Counted from the first letter of the stretch, positions 25,522 to 35,550 are shown. The stretch is 64,000 nucleotides of DNA from Bacillus aerolatus (GCF_009183655.1 NZ_WEIO01000006.1:124001-188000); one strand, 5' to 3'. Numbers and translations: made by a program. The notes: a model not told the origin generated them from the sequence alone.

Positions 25522-26523
25522 TCATATAACAGGCTGTTGTTCTTTTTCTGAAGCAAACTCTACTTCAAAACCCATCTCTTCAATCATTTTGTGATCAGCT
25601 GTCGTCTCTTGTCCAGCTGTTGTTAAATAATCCCCTACGAATATGGAGTTAGCCGGATAAAGGCCTAACGGCTGAAGTGAACCTAAATTTACTTCCCGGC
25701 CTCCTGATATCCGGATTTCTTTCGTCGGATTAATAAAGCGGAACAAGCAAAGCACTTTTAAACAATAGCGCGGGTCGAGCTCATCTGTTCCTTCCAGCGG
25801 AGTTCCGTCTATGGCATGCAAGAAGTTCACCGGGATTGAATCAGCATCAAGCGCTTTTAAACTGCGGGCCATGGAAACGACGTCCTCTTTTTGTTCTTTC
25901 ATTCCAATAATGACGCCGGAACAAGGAGAAATTCCTGAAGCTTTAGCGATATTGACCGTTTCGACTCTATCATTGTATGTATGAGTTGTCGTAATTTGTT
26001 CATGGTGGCTTGCTGATGTATTGAGATTGTGATTGTAACGGTCGACACCAGCAGCTTTCAGTCTGGCTGCTTGTTCAGGTTTTAACAGACCAAGACACGC
26101 ACATACTTTCAACTTGTATTTATCCTTAATTTCTTTGACCGCTTCAGTCACATGCTCTATTTCTTTGTTGCTTGGACCCCGTCCGCTTGCTACGATGCAA
26201 TATGTACCTGCCTGCAATTCATAGGCCCGCTTCGCTCCTTGCAAAATAGATTCCTTATCGACCATCCGGTATTTTTCAATAGGTGCGGTTGAACGGATAG
26301 ACTGGGAACAGTAGCCGCAGTTCTCAGGGCAAAGTCCCGATTTTGTGTTAATAATCATATTAAGTTTTACTTTGTTTCCGTAATATTGGCTTCGCACTTT
26401 ATAAGCTGCCTGCAGCAGTCCCAGCAGCTCGTCATCCGGGCTGTTTAATACGGCCAGTGCCTGTTCATCACTTAGTTCTTCCCCATTTAACACTTTTTCC
26501 GCTAATTTGTCCCAACTTGTCAT
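25522..26523 (-). CDS. bioB: biotin synthase
   Basis: 333 residues, radical SAM. CPENCGYC places the 4Fe-4S cysteines at 65, 69 and 72; YNHNLNTSA and the arginine in KEIRISGGRE line the dethiobiotin and 2Fe-2S site. It inserts sulfur into dethiobiotin as the last step of biotin synthesis. It stands alone here; no other bio gene is in the window. The upstream region carries a BirA-like operator. Confidence 0.95.
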   Translation of the reverse strand: MTSWDKLAEKVLNGEELSDEQALAVLNSPDDELLGLLQAAYKVRSQYYGNKVKLNMIINTKSGLCPENCGYCSQSIRSTAPIEKYRMVDKESILQGAKRAYELQAGTYCIVASGRGPSNKEIEHVTEAVKEIKDKYKLKVCACLGLLKPEQAARLKAAGVDRYNHNLNTSASHHEQITTTHTYNDRVETVNIAKASGISPCSGVIIGMKEQKEDVVSMARSLKALDADSIPVNFLHAIDGTPLEGTDELDPRYCLKVLCLFRFINPTKEIRISGGREVNLGSLQPLGLYPANSIFVGDYLTTAGQETTADHKMIEEMGFEVEFASEKEQQPVI

Positions 26524-26588
26524 TTGTCTCTCCCCTTTAGCTAATTTCCTCTGCTTCCTCTTTAAGGATAAAAGATAAACACTTTTTA

Positions 26589-26617
26589 AGTCAACCTATT
26601 TTTAAATAAAGTTTACA
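26589..26617 (-). promoter_or_regulatory. probable BirA operator over the bioB promoter
   Basis: Minus strand: GTAAAC (26611-26616), 15 nt, GTTGAC (26590-26595), an imperfect form of the GTTAAC-N15-GTTAAC biotin operator. The right half supplies the TTGACT -35 of the likely promoter, so biotinyl-AMP-loaded BirA would block polymerase. Confidence 0.6.
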
Positions 26618-26762
26618 TAAAAACTAGTTATACACAAGGTAAAAACAGTCTTTCTCACTTTTTCGATCATTTGAATTGAGAGGAAATTTAAGGTATACTC
26701 ATTTTAGTTTTTAAGAGAAGCAGTTTGATTGCCGCAGATCGGCTTATAGGGGGAACTATACT

Positions 26763-27521
26763 TTGAAGAAATCATCCTTATTACTATCTTTTTTACTTGG
26801 TTCAACTCTGTTTCTGACCGGATGTCAGGCCGCTGAACAAGAAGGCCGCTTTTTCCACGATTACCTCGTCCGGCCTTTTGTGGAACTCATTCACACGCTC
26901 GGTGAACTGCTCGGCAGCTACGGTTTTGCTATTATTGTCATTACTCTTGCTGTCCGGCTGATTTTAATGCCATTTATGCTGAACACAATGAAGAAACAGC
27001 AAGCTATGAAAGAAAAAATGGAGATCGTCAAACCGGAAATGGATAAGATTCAAAAACGGTTAAAAGCAGCAAAAAACCAAGAAGAGCAGCGAAAAATCCA
27101 GCAGGAAATGATGGCCCTTTACCAGCAGCACAATATTAATCCTTTTTCGATGGGCTGCTTGCCAATTTTTTTACAAATGCCCATCTGGATGGGGCTGTAT
27201 TACGCTATTCGTATTTCTGAAGAAATTCAGCATGCTGAATTTCTCTGGTTTAAACTTGGCCAGCCGGATATAGCTATGGCACTCATTGCCGGTGTGATGT
27301 ATTTTATTCAATTCCGCGTATCGATGATGAATATGCCTGAACAGCAAAAACAACAAATGAAAATCATCGGTTTACTTTCACCCGTTATGATTCTCGTGTT
27401 TTCTTTTACGACTCCAGCAGCATTGCCGCTGTACTGGGGAGTGAGCGGACTTTTCCTCATTGGACAAACGTGGCTGAGCAAAAAGATTTATCCTTCCAAA
27501 CAAGTAACAGAAAGCAATTAA
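26763..27521 (+). CDS. yqjG: YidC/Oxa1-type membrane protein insertase, YqjG-like
   Basis: 252 residues. N-terminal lipoprotein signal with lipobox LTGC at 18-21. The first large helix carries the substrate-cavity arginine (VRLILMPF). The cytoplasmic loop is rich in K/Q/E (about 80-125) and is followed by NPFSMGCLPIFLQMPIW. Inserts proteins into the plasma membrane with or without Sec. TTG 26763 follows GGGGG. Assigned to YqjG rather than SpoIIIJ because rpmH/jag neighbours are lacking. Confidence 0.88.
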   Translation: MKKSSLLLSFLLGSTLFLTGCQAAEQEGRFFHDYLVRPFVELIHTLGELLGSYGFAIIVITLAVRLILMPFMLNTMKKQQAMKEKMEIVKPEMDKIQKRLKAAKNQEEQRKIQQEMMALYQQHNINPFSMGCLPIFLQMPIWMGLYYAIRISEEIQHAEFLWFKLGQPDIAMALIAGVMYFIQFRVSMMNMPEQQKQQMKIIGLLSPVMILVFSFTTPAALPLYWGVSGLFLIGQTWLSKKIYPSKQVTESN

Positions 27522-27522
27522 G

Positions 27523-27559
27523 AAAACGGAGCAGCTTCAATAAAGGCTGCTCCGTTTTT
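27523..27559 (+). terminator. terminator of yqjG
   Basis: AAAACGGAGCAGC pairs with GCTGCTCCGTTTTT just after the stop. Confidence 0.9.
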
Positions 27560-27706
27560 GCTTTTCATTTGACTTTTTCCTCTGCTTTCTTTAATAGTAG
27601 GAATGAAAGCAACATTTTTAAATGATTGATGATCACTTCTAATATTTTTGAAACTTTTTGGCGGATCGTGCGTATAACAAGGAAAACATTAATTGGAGTG
27701 AGTACG

Positions 27707-28363
27707 ATGAAGAACCCTTTACTTTTTATTCTTCACGCATTGATCACCGTCCCTGTTGCTGTATTGTCCGGGCTGCTCTTAGTGAATCAGTTCGCCCTCT
27801 CTCCCTTGCTGGCGTCTGCCGGAGCTGTTGCCGCAGGGGCAGTCGTTTACTTCGGTCTCGGTAAGTATGCGGATGCGCGTTTATATAAAAAATATGGATT
27901 AACGAGAAAAGAATATAACTTCATTTTCGAAAATATGAAAGAAGCGAAAAAAAAGCTAAGCCGCCTGCAAAGTGTGTTCGTCCGTGTCCGCAGCATCAGC
28001 TCATTAAAACAAATGATTGAATTAAACCGCCTCGTGCGCAGAATTTTCTCTGTCGTGAAAAAAGAACCGAAACGTTTTTATGAAGCGGAATCATTTTTCT
28101 ATTCACACTTGGATTCTGTTGTCGAGCTGGCTGAAAAATATGCATTGTTAAATACACAGCGGTTGAAAAATGCCTCCGTGAAACAGTCTTTACTAGAAAC
28201 GAAAGAAACGCTCGATGACTTAACAAAAACGTTGGAAAAAGATTTACACAAAGTGTTAGCAAAAGATATTGAACATTTAACATTTGAACTCGACGTGGCC
28301 AAGCACTCATTAAACAAGCGTGAGCTGCCAGAAGACCGCGAAGAAGGGAGCCGAAAATCGTAA
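27707..28363 (+). CDS. xpaC: XpaC-family protein
   Basis: 218 residues from ATG 27707 after GGAGTGAG; the longer frame upstream lacks an SD. Two N-terminal helices ([18 protein letters not shown] and [15 protein letters not shown]) then a long charged helical region. The family is named for 5-bromo-4-chloroindolyl phosphate hydrolysis, but its activity is not established. The stop overlaps the telA start (TAATG), as in the xpaC-yaaN pair of B. subtilis. Confidence 0.85.
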   Translation: MKNPLLFILHALITVPVAVLSGLLLVNQFALSPLLASAGAVAAGAVVYFGLGKYADARLYKKYGLTRKEYNFIFENMKEAKKKLSRLQSVFVRVRSISSLKQMIELNRLVRRIFSVVKKEPKRFYEAESFFYSHLDSVVELAEKYALLNTQRLKNASVKQSLLETKETLDDLTKTLEKDLHKVLAKDIEHLTFELDVAKHSLNKRELPEDREEGSRKS

Positions 28364-29544
28364 TGACAGCAGACAACGATAAACGACCAACTTTACTGAA
28401 AGACAATTTACATGAACTTGATGATTTGCTTTCTTCCCCGTTCGGAGAAAATTTACTGGAGCCGAGTCCAGATCAGCCGCTTGAAAAGAAGCAGCAGCCA
28501 AAGAGACTCATTGATGTATTGCCGGATGAACATCGCATAAAGGCCGAAGAACTGGCGAAACAAATTGATCCGGCGAATCACCAGTCGATCATCAGCTATG
28601 GAACAACCGCTCAATCGAAGCTCTCCAGCTTCTCTCACTCCATGCTCGACCACGTACAACAAAAAGACATTGGATCGATTGGAGACATATTAAGCGACTT
28701 GATGGCAAAGCTGCAGCAAGTCAATCCTGATGAATTGAGTCCGGAAAAGAAAAATATGTTCAGCCGCCTTTTCAATAAAGTATCAGGTTCAATTCAAGAA
28801 ATCATGTCAAAATACCAAAAAGTTGGCACTCAAATTGACCGAATCAGCATTAAGCTTGATCATTCTAAAAAAATTCTCATTGAAGACATTCAAATGCTGG
28901 AACAATTGTATGAAAAAAATAAAGAGTATTTTCAAGCATTAAATATTTTTATCGCTGCCGGCGAATTAAAGCTGGAAGAGCTCGAACATGAAACCATTCC
29001 TGCACTCCGCCGCAAAGCGCAACAATCAGGTGACCAGATGGATTTTCAAGACGTGAATGATATGATCCAATTCGCCGATCGTTTAGAGAAAAGACTGCAT
29101 GATTTAAAGTTGAGCCGCCAGATCACGATTCAAAGCGCTCCTCAAATCCGCCTGATCCAGAATATGAATCAGGCACTGGCTGAAAAAATACAATCATCCA
29201 TTTTAACAGCCATTCCTTTATGGAAAAATCAGGTGGCCATCGCTCTTACTCTTGTAAGACAAAGAAAAGCGATGGAATCGCAAAAGCAAGTATCTCAAAC
29301 AACTAATGATTTACTGTTAAAAAATGCAGAAATGCTAAAATCGAATACGATTGAAACCGCCAAAGAAAATGAACGAGGCCTTGTAGACATCGATACGTTA
29401 AAGAAAACGCAATCGAATTTAATTTCTACACTTGAAGAAACGCTGCGCATTCAGCAGGAAGGACGCGCGAAACGCAAGCAAGCTGAACAAGAATTGTCTT
29501 CTATGGAAAACGAGTTAAAACAAAAACTATTAAATCTTGAATAA
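28363..29544 (+). CDS. TelA-family toxic anion resistance protein (YaaN-like)
   Basis: 393 residues, almost entirely helical and soluble. The core [20 protein letters not shown], followed by [14 protein letters not shown], is the TelA signature. Linked in other species to tellurite and antimicrobial resistance; mechanism unknown. Translationally coupled to xpaC. Confidence 0.87.
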   Translation: MTADNDKRPTLLKDNLHELDDLLSSPFGENLLEPSPDQPLEKKQQPKRLIDVLPDEHRIKAEELAKQIDPANHQSIISYGTTAQSKLSSFSHSMLDHVQQKDIGSIGDILSDLMAKLQQVNPDELSPEKKNMFSRLFNKVSGSIQEIMSKYQKVGTQIDRISIKLDHSKKILIEDIQMLEQLYEKNKEYFQALNIFIAAGELKLEELEHETIPALRRKAQQSGDQMDFQDVNDMIQFADRLEKRLHDLKLSRQITIQSAPQIRLIQNMNQALAEKIQSSILTAIPLWKNQVAIALTLVRQRKAMESQKQVSQTTNDLLLKNAEMLKSNTIETAKENERGLVDIDTLKKTQSNLISTLEETLRIQQEGRAKRKQAEQELSSMENELKQKLLNLE

Positions 29545-29570
29545 AAAACAACCTTGCTTGTTCAAAAAAA

Positions 29571-29599
29571 ATCCGCATCTTCACTATGCGGATTTTTTT
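29571..29599 (+). terminator. terminator of the xpaC-telA operon
   Basis: ATCCGCAT pairs with ATGCGGAT followed by seven T. Confidence 0.88.
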
Positions 29600-29636
29600 A
29601 CGTCTATTTATATACATTCACCTGTGTTTCTTACTT

Positions 29637-30944
29637 TTATTTAAAAAGATGTTTTTTCCTCAATGAGCCGAAAAGAAAGCCCAGCAATCCACCAGCGATC
29701 GCCGGCAAAACCCATCCGAGTCCTGAAGAGAAAAATGGAACCCATGAAATAGCATGATGCAGAGCTGTATCAGTTAATCCGAATGCAGATAAACCATCAT
29801 TCAAACTGAACAGTGCTGTCATTAACACCGCACCGATATGAATCCACTTTGAATCGTTGACGAAAGGATGAATAAAAGCGAGTAAAACAAGCACGATGGC
29901 AAATGGATAAATCGTAATAAGAATTGGAACGGAAATCGAGATGATTTGAGTCAATCCCATATTCGCAATGATAAAACTAATTAATGTTAATATTCTGACA
30001 AACCCTTCATAAGAAATAGCTGGCCATCTGTCTGCAAAAAACTGCGCACATGCCGACGTTAACCCGATGCAAGTTGTTAAACAAGCCAACGCGACAATTG
30101 TCCCGAGCAGCACACGCCCACCTTCACCGAACAACATTTGAGAAGCTGCTGTCAGTAATACTCCGCCGTTAGCAAAATCCTCGGTGATCTCCATTTTCGC
30201 GCCGATCCAGGCAATAGAAATATAAACAGCGGCGAGTCCGATCCCTGCAATGATCCCTGCTGCGACAGTCGCTTTTACTCGAACAGCCCTATCTTGTATG
30301 CCATTGTTTGCGAAAGCAGTCATAACAACAATCCCGAATGCCAGGGCCGCAATCGTATCCATCGTTAAGTACCCTTCGATAAAACCAGCCGTAAACGGCG
30401 CTGAGGCATACTTTTCTGTTGGTGTGGATAATGGAGAGTCAAATTTAATAAAAGCTGCAATACAAAGCGCTGCGATGGAAATAAGCAAAGCGGGTGTAAG
30501 CCATTGTCCAATCCGGTCTACAAGTTTCGAAGGATTTAAACTGAGCAAGTAGACGATAATAAAAAATATGACCATAAAAATAAATATAAATACATTATTT
30601 GAACTGTCAGCTAAAAATGGAGCGACACCCATTTCAAACGACACACTAGCCGCGCGTGGAATGCCAAAAAAAGGGCCGATCGCTAAATAAACAACTACCG
30701 AAAAAACCAGCCCAAAGACTGGGTTGACTCGGTTTCCAATAGAAGTAATTCCTCCTTCTGCCAATGAAATGGCGACGACGGAAAGAATAGGCAAACTGAC
30801 ACCAGTAATGACAAACCCTATGATAGCCGGCCAAAAAGATGTTCCGGCTTCCATTCCTAAAAATGGAGGGAAAATTAAGTTTCCTGCCCCGAAAAATAAA
30901 GCAAAAAGCATAAGTCCGGTAAAAAATATATCTTTTCTGTTCAA
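29637..30944 (-). CDS. brnQ: branched-chain amino acid:cation symporter BrnQ
   Basis: 435 residues, 12 helices, LIVCS family. FFTGLMLFALFFGAGNLIFPP (in parts: FALFFGAGNLIFPP) at the N-terminus is diagnostic. Imports Leu, Ile and Val with Na+ or H+. TTG/ATG start at 30944 lies 6-8 nt after GAGAGGAG. The leader holds a promoter and a terminator-like hairpin. Confidence 0.9.
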   Translation of the reverse strand: MNRKDIFFTGLMLFALFFGAGNLIFPPFLGMEAGTSFWPAIIGFVITGVSLPILSVVAISLAEGGITSIGNRVNPVFGLVFSVVVYLAIGPFFGIPRAASVSFEMGVAPFLADSSNNVFIFIFMVIFFIIVYLLSLNPSKLVDRIGQWLTPALLISIAALCIAAFIKFDSPLSTPTEKYASAPFTAGFIEGYLTMDTIAALAFGIVVMTAFANNGIQDRAVRVKATVAAGIIAGIGLAAVYISIAWIGAKMEITEDFANGGVLLTAASQMLFGEGGRVLLGTIVALACLTTCIGLTSACAQFFADRWPAISYEGFVRILTLISFIIANMGLTQIISISVPILITIYPFAIVLVLLAFIHPFVNDSKWIHIGAVLMTALFSLNDGLSAFGLTDTALHHAISWVPFFSSGLGWVLPAIAGGLLGFLFGSLRKKHLFK

Positions 30945-30955
30945 TGATTAACTCC

Positions 30956-31082
30956 TCTCGAGAAGATGGCGAAGGCGTTTTATACACGCTCACGCGAAAA
31001 AATCCCGTCCATTAAAGAACGGATCTTCTCTCTCCTCCTTAATACCGAGTCTTATTCTACTCATTTCGACAAGATGTGTCAA
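30956..31082 (-). promoter_or_regulatory. brnQ promoter and structured leader with intrinsic terminator
   Basis: Promoter TTGACA (31077-31082), 17-nt spacer, TAGAAT (31054-31059). Downstream a hairpin (ATCCGTTC 31024-31017 with GGACGGGAT 31010-31002) is followed by six T, an intrinsic terminator inside the leader. GAGAAGAT just before it can instead pair with ATCTTCTC (30967-30960) next to the SD. A 14-16 codon ORF (MSRIRLGIKEERRSVL) ends at the hairpin and could be a leader peptide. No T-box sequence is present. Confidence 0.6.
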
Positions 31083-31160
31083 CAGAACTATTAGAATCTT
31101 TAATATTAAAAGATAACAATGTACTATACTAAGGAGAGAAAATTACTATTTCTCTCCTCG

Positions 31161-33074
31161 TTAAAAACTTTTATATAATAATTTTTTCAATAACGGAAAG
31201 ATAACATGAGGCAATTCATTTATATCTGTAACAAATATACTATATTTTCCATATATATTTTGTATCGTTTTCTGCTGAGCTTCAGCAATTTCCCCATCTG
31301 CAAGAAACACGTTAATAACTTCTATTCCAAGTTTACGTGCTTCGAGCACAGCTTCATGTGTATCAATGATTCCATTGCGGTCATAATCGTATGCTGCTGG
31401 TTCTCCATCAGAAAAAACAAGCAGAAATTTTTGCTTTTCGCTTCTTCTTTTTATCCTTTCTGTTACAACCCGAATAGCAAAACCGTCTCGATTATCTTCT
31501 TCCGGTTCAAGCTGCATAACTTCAGGACCGCTTGCTGACTGAAGTGACGCCTCGTAGTCGATGACTGTATGAAAGTAATTAGGCTGCATCGTGTCAGATG
31601 CCCCGCTCGTATCTTCCCAAAATCCAATTACTTCATGTGGGACTCTAACGGATTTTAACGCTTCATGAAACAATACGATCCCGAGTTTCGTTTGTTCCAT
31701 TTTGTCTTGCATGGAAGCCGAGCAATCAACAAGAAGTGTAAAAGTGGCATCAATTTCAGTCGATGGCTCCTGCTTCTTATAAAACAGCCGTGGCTGATCC
31801 TCTATGAAGAAGCGGATGAGTTTTTTATTTAATCGCCCTCTGTGCAGATCACCGCGCGGCTGAATTTTTTTATGTTCAAGTGTTTTCTCAATCATGTTTT
31901 TCAACTTTTTTTGCAGAGAAGCAATTTGCGCTTTTTGCTTTTTATATTTATTAATCGCTTCCGGATCAGCTGGTTCAGCTTTCTTAAAGCAAGGAACAGC
32001 AAAGCGGTTTTCTTTTCCAAACACTGCTTGGCCGCCGCCTTGCACTTCTTTTTTTAAGTTTTCGGCCGGCAGATTAGCAAAGTCTTTGCGGCTTGTTTCC
32101 TGGGCTGAACCTTGCACCATTGCGAGCGCCTGATCTCCTGCTTCTCCTTCTCTTACCCCCTCGCCCATCAGCTCCGTTTTTGACCCTTGATCCAAATCAA
32201 ATTGTAGAAAGCTGCTGCCGAGCTCGCTCGTTTCCCGGTGCCACGTACGAAACTCTTCATCTAAAATTTCTTCTTCGCCAGATTTTTCTTCCTCCAGGCG
32301 GTCATCATTTGCGAGCGGGTCTTTTCTTTTTAAATCATGAAAGTTGTCACCTTCCATATTCTCATACGCAGAAAGTTCGGGGAGGTGGAAATATTGGTTC
32401 AACAAATCATGGTTTAATATTTCTTCCATTATTTCCACCATCGTTTCACTGATTTTAATCACGTCAGCGGTTGAGCGCGCATCGTAAAATTCCATGATTG
32501 ACCTTTGCAAAAAAGGCATGGCCGCCTCTATTTCTTGATTGATAAACGGCGGATCTACCGGGGAGTCCGCATGTAATAAAATAAATTGTAAATTAAACAG
32601 AGCATCGGCAGACAAGCTTTTGACAAGGTTCACATTCAACTGTGTAGTGAAATACTGCCGATACATTCTTCTCCTTGCAGCAAATGCTTTCTTTGTGCCA
32701 GGGCGATCTTTTTTACATATCTCCTCCAGCCTTATATCTTCTGCCATGACAACAAGCTGCTTGGCAAATGTTAAGATGGGAGAACGTTCGATTTGCTGCA
32801 AAAATGCCCTTATCGCTTGTTCATCCGTATGCTTCCAGCTGCCAAGCGCCCGCAAAAAGATGTCCGATTTAAAGCCGTCCCACGTATCCCCTGCCGGCCG
32901 GTGATTCCAAAAATGACTGACATAAATTTTGTTTTCCTGCTTATTTACATAAGCGTAAGGACTATACTCTACTTCAACTTCCGGTTCTTTAGTTAATGTT
33001 TTCGCCAAGTCAGACAATTGCATAAACAAAAAAGAATCGATCGTCTCATCATTAAATTGAATAAAGCGTTTCAT
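31161..33074 (-). CDS. yojO: VWA-domain protein, YojO-like (CobT/NorD type)
   Basis: 637 residues. The C-terminal third is a von Willebrand A domain with MIDAS LVDCSASM near residue 437 and FSDGEP later. The middle is acidic and low complexity (about 255-330), as in CobT/NorD proteins. Together with a MoxR ATPase it forms a metal-centre insertion or remodelling pair. Gene order yojN-yojO next to odhAB matches B. subtilis. The target protein is unknown. Confidence 0.86.
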   Translation of the reverse strand: MKRFIQFNDETIDSFLFMQLSDLAKTLTKEPEVEVEYSPYAYVNKQENKIYVSHFWNHRPAGDTWDGFKSDIFLRALGSWKHTDEQAIRAFLQQIERSPILTFAKQLVVMAEDIRLEEICKKDRPGTKKAFAARRRMYRQYFTTQLNVNLVKSLSADALFNLQFILLHADSPVDPPFINQEIEAAMPFLQRSIMEFYDARSTADVIKISETMVEIMEEILNHDLLNQYFHLPELSAYENMEGDNFHDLKRKDPLANDDRLEEEKSGEEEILDEEFRTWHRETSELGSSFLQFDLDQGSKTELMGEGVREGEAGDQALAMVQGSAQETSRKDFANLPAENLKKEVQGGGQAVFGKENRFAVPCFKKAEPADPEAINKYKKQKAQIASLQKKLKNMIEKTLEHKKIQPRGDLHRGRLNKKLIRFFIEDQPRLFYKKQEPSTEIDATFTLLVDCSASMQDKMEQTKLGIVLFHEALKSVRVPHEVIGFWEDTSGASDTMQPNYFHTVIDYEASLQSASGPEVMQLEPEEDNRDGFAIRVVTERIKRRSEKQKFLLVFSDGEPAAYDYDRNGIIDTHEAVLEARKLGIEVINVFLADGEIAEAQQKTIQNIYGKYSIFVTDINELPHVIFPLLKKLLYKSF

Positions 33075-33083
33075 GAAATCTCC

Positions 33084-33962
33084 TCATTCGAAAAGTGTTT
33101 CAGCAATATTTTTCACTGCTGCCTGTTCTCGTTCATCTTCAAGCTTATCGATAATTCCACGCTGGATGGCCCGCAAAGGAGGCATATACAAAGCTAAATC
33201 GCACGTATCAATCAATGCCCGGATAGATGCTGCTTCCTCTGATATTTGTCCGTTTTTTACTTGAGTGATTAAATCTTGTGATAAAGCTGCAAATCGCTCA
33301 ATCAATTTACTATCTTGCAGCTGGCTCTCGGCTTTTAAAACGTGAATAAGTGTTTCCCCGCCTATATAAGGAACGTCAATCACAATGAAACGGTTTTTTA
33401 ACGCCTCATTTAAAGGAACGGTCCCTACGTACCCTTCATTAATAGCCGCAATGACACCGAAAGACGGCTCTGCGGTAATCACTTCTCCCGTAAATGGGTT
33501 AGTAATCATCCGCCGGTAATCTAATACTCCGTTGAGCAGAGGCAGTGTTTCCGGCTTAGCCATATTAATTTCATCTATATAAAGCAAATGGCCTTTTTTC
33601 ATCGCTTTAACAACCGGACCCGGAACAAATTCGATAACATGCTTTCCATTTTGTTCTGCAATGGTTTTGTAGCCAATCATGGCTTCAGCATCAAGATCGA
33701 CTGAACAGTTGATGCTGTGCATCGGCTGAGAGAAAATGGCTGACAGCGTTTCGGCCAGCTTCGTTTTTCCTGATCCTGTCGGGCCTTTTAATAACACATT
33801 TTTTCCTAAAGAAAGGGCTAGGACAGCGTCAAGTAAGATCGATTGATCCTCAGGCTGATATCCTTTATTTCCAATGAGCCAGCTTTCTTCCGTATGTATA
33901 AACATTTGATTTCTTTCTTTTATTTTCCGCTCAACTGCAGATGGCAATTCTTTATTAAACAC
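33084..33962 (-). CDS. yojN: MoxR/NorQ-type AAA+ ATPase, YojN-like
   Basis: 292 residues. Walker A GPTGSGKT at 60-67, Walker [11 protein letters not shown] near 130, sensor and arginine finger in [13 protein letters not shown]. Works with the VWA protein encoded 9 bp downstream as an ATP-driven chaperone for some enzyme. Start codon at 33962 follows AAAGGAA. Confidence 0.88.
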   Translation of the reverse strand: MFNKELPSAVERKIKERNQMFIHTEESWLIGNKGYQPEDQSILLDAVLALSLGKNVLLKGPTGSGKTKLAETLSAIFSQPMHSINCSVDLDAEAMIGYKTIAEQNGKHVIEFVPGPVVKAMKKGHLLYIDEINMAKPETLPLLNGVLDYRRMITNPFTGEVITAEPSFGVIAAINEGYVGTVPLNEALKNRFIVIDVPYIGGETLIHVLKAESQLQDSKLIERFAALSQDLITQVKNGQISEEAASIRALIDTCDLALYMPPLRAIQRGIIDKLEDEREQAAVKNIAETLFE

Positions 33963-34046
33963 GAAAATCGTTCCTTTCCTCTTTAAAGTAACTCATCTTT
34001 TCTATCATACATTTTCATTGGGCAGGCGTAAATTAATTGAGAAAGA

Positions 34047-34160
34047 ACAAAAGCGTAAGCGTCTTGACCAGCCTTAGGCAAAAATGTTCTTTCATCAAGG
34101 CAATCCGCCTTTTGACTTCATTAATGAAAGGTTATTTGACCTCAAGGGAGCTAGACGATA
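34047..34160. repeat. BCR-like intergenic repeat, copy C
   Basis: AAAGCGTAAGCGTCTTGACC...TTAGGCAAAAATGTT at the left and GACTTCATTAATGAAAGG then TTATTTGACCTCAAGG, GGAGCTAGACG at the right. It is a shortened version of copy B lacking the central CATATGCTTG module. Confidence 0.7.
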
Positions 34161-34182
34161 AAAAAACTGACCGCCACAGCAA

Positions 34183-34614
34183 TCAGTCTTCATACTCATA
34201 TATGTATAGTCCTCTTCCTAATTTACGAACCCGATGGTTTTCACGTTCGAGTCCAACCATAAATGTTGTCATATTGGCTATCTTTTTTCCTGTTTCCCCT
34301 TCAATTTGCCGTTGAAGTTCAACTCCACGAATAGGTGTGTTCTGAACTTTTAATATGGAGACTGCCATTTTACGCAGTTCTTCAAGATTTTCGCTGCGCC
34401 GCCCTCTTCTCTTTCTTTCTTGCGGCAAACCGCCAATTTTAGTCATTGATACAATTTCTTTTGAACTTTCAGCTTTTCCTGCATCAATAGCGTCCAATTC
34501 TTTTAATCGGCGGAAAATAGCCTCTCTCTCTTTTTGAAATTCCTGTATAATTCTAAATTCTGAATTAGCCAGCTGTTCCAATCTGACTTTTAATGCAATT
34601 CTTTCATCAAACAC
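34183..34614 (-). CDS. rok: Rok-like nucleoid-associated repressor
   Basis: 143 residues from GTG 34614 after GGGGGAG. The N-terminus VFDERIALKVRLEQLANSEF corresponds to the coiled-coil of B. subtilis Rok; a basic KRRGRRS linker follows (about 83-90) and the C-terminal winged helix contains ELQRQIE and ANMTTFM. B. subtilis Rok is 191 residues and silences A/T-rich foreign DNA and comK; this one lacks most of the Q/P-rich middle linker. Expected to bind A/T-rich DNA; target genes unknown. Confidence 0.85.
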   Translation of the reverse strand: MFDERIALKVRLEQLANSEFRIIQEFQKEREAIFRRLKELDAIDAGKAESSKEIVSMTKIGGLPQERKRRGRRSENLEELRKMAVSILKVQNTPIRGVELQRQIEGETGKKIANMTTFMVGLERENHRVRKLGRGLYIYEYED

Positions 34615-34816
34615 CTGTACTCCCCCTATGATGGACACAAACAATCTGATATTTATGTATGGAAAAAGTTGGACTGTCAAAATTGCCAGCCTCTTCCCTG
34701 CCCATTATCTTAACAAAAAAACCCTGTAAATACTAGCAATTTTTTCATATTATTCAAAGCGGGCATTTCCACTCTTTTTCCTAAATTGCGATCATTATTT
34801 CAAACATCTAATTAAG

Positions 34817-35014
34817 TTATTCAAAATATTCTTTGTAAAAGCCTGATATTTTCCCTTTATCATCGACGAGAAAATAAAATTCTTCCGTTTCATTTTTGAC
34901 ATCATAAAGCTGTCCTGGAGTTAATCTGTTTTCTACCATATACTTTTTAGCATTCGTATGAAGGCATTTCACTTGCTTCACTGTCTCTTTTTTTGTCCAT
35001 TGAAGATGATTCAT
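34817..35014 (-). CDS. small DUF6501-type protein
   Basis: 65 residues from ATG 35014 after AAAGGAG. Pattern CLHTNAKKYMV, LTPGQLYDVKNETEEFYFLV and GKISGFYKEYFE, predicted SH3-like beta strands, conserved widely in Bacillaceae. Function unknown; family name from memory. Confidence 0.7.
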   Translation of the reverse strand: MNHLQWTKKETVKQVKCLHTNAKKYMVENRLTPGQLYDVKNETEEFYFLVDDKGKISGFYKEYFE

Positions 35015-35375
35015 AATTTCTCCTTTCAATTACTAGCCTATTGATAATAGACGTAATGGTTTCTCTTTTTATCATAGCATAATTGAATTCAGGCTGAAAA
35101 GTTGTTTCATTGAATAAGAACGTTTGTCCTTACTTAAGATAACTTCAGTTTACATAATGTTATTATTTAATACAAATTCATTTTCTATGAAGCAGGCAGC
35201 CCATCAGGTCTAAAAGGCTAGTCTTTTTATTTCTCCCTCTTACTTTCGAAGGAAATTAAAAGATATTCTTTAAAAACTCCGTATAATTATGTATAATAAC
35301 AGAAAATAAAGATTAATCTTTATTGTTTACTTTCAAAGCCACGGCAGTACCGACCTATTTGAAGGAGGTAATTTC
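35015..35375. other. intergenic region upstream of sda
   Basis: A/T-rich. TATAAT-like elements lie near 35282 and 35293 on the plus strand. I looked for DnaA boxes, which control sda in B. subtilis, and found only weak matches (TTATTATACA on the minus strand near 35297). Confidence 0.4.
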
Positions 35376-35507
35376 ATGAAAATCATGAGTAATGAAATGC
35401 TTGTAGCAGCCTATCGGGACGCAAAGAACAAAGGCCAAGACGCAGATTGGATTAGAATGCTCCGAACTGAAGTGCAAAAACGAGGTCTTATCACCACAAA
35501 AAATTAA
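35376..35507 (+). CDS. sda: sporulation inhibitor Sda
   Basis: 43 residues, ATG 35376 after AAGGAGG. The pattern MSNEMLVAAYRDAKNKG then WIRMLRTEVQKRGL matches the helical hairpin of Sda, which blocks KinA/KinB autophosphorylation when replication is incomplete. B. subtilis Sda is 46-52 residues. Followed by a strong terminator. Confidence 0.8.
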   Translation: MKIMSNEMLVAAYRDAKNKGQDADWIRMLRTEVQKRGLITTKN

Positions 35508-35521
35508 CTTAAAATGATGAA

Positions 35522-35550
35522 GGTATGCCAGTATATGGCATACCTTTTTT
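35522..35550 (+). terminator. terminator of sda
   Basis: GGTATGCCA-GTATA-TGGCATACC followed by six T. Confidence 0.92.
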
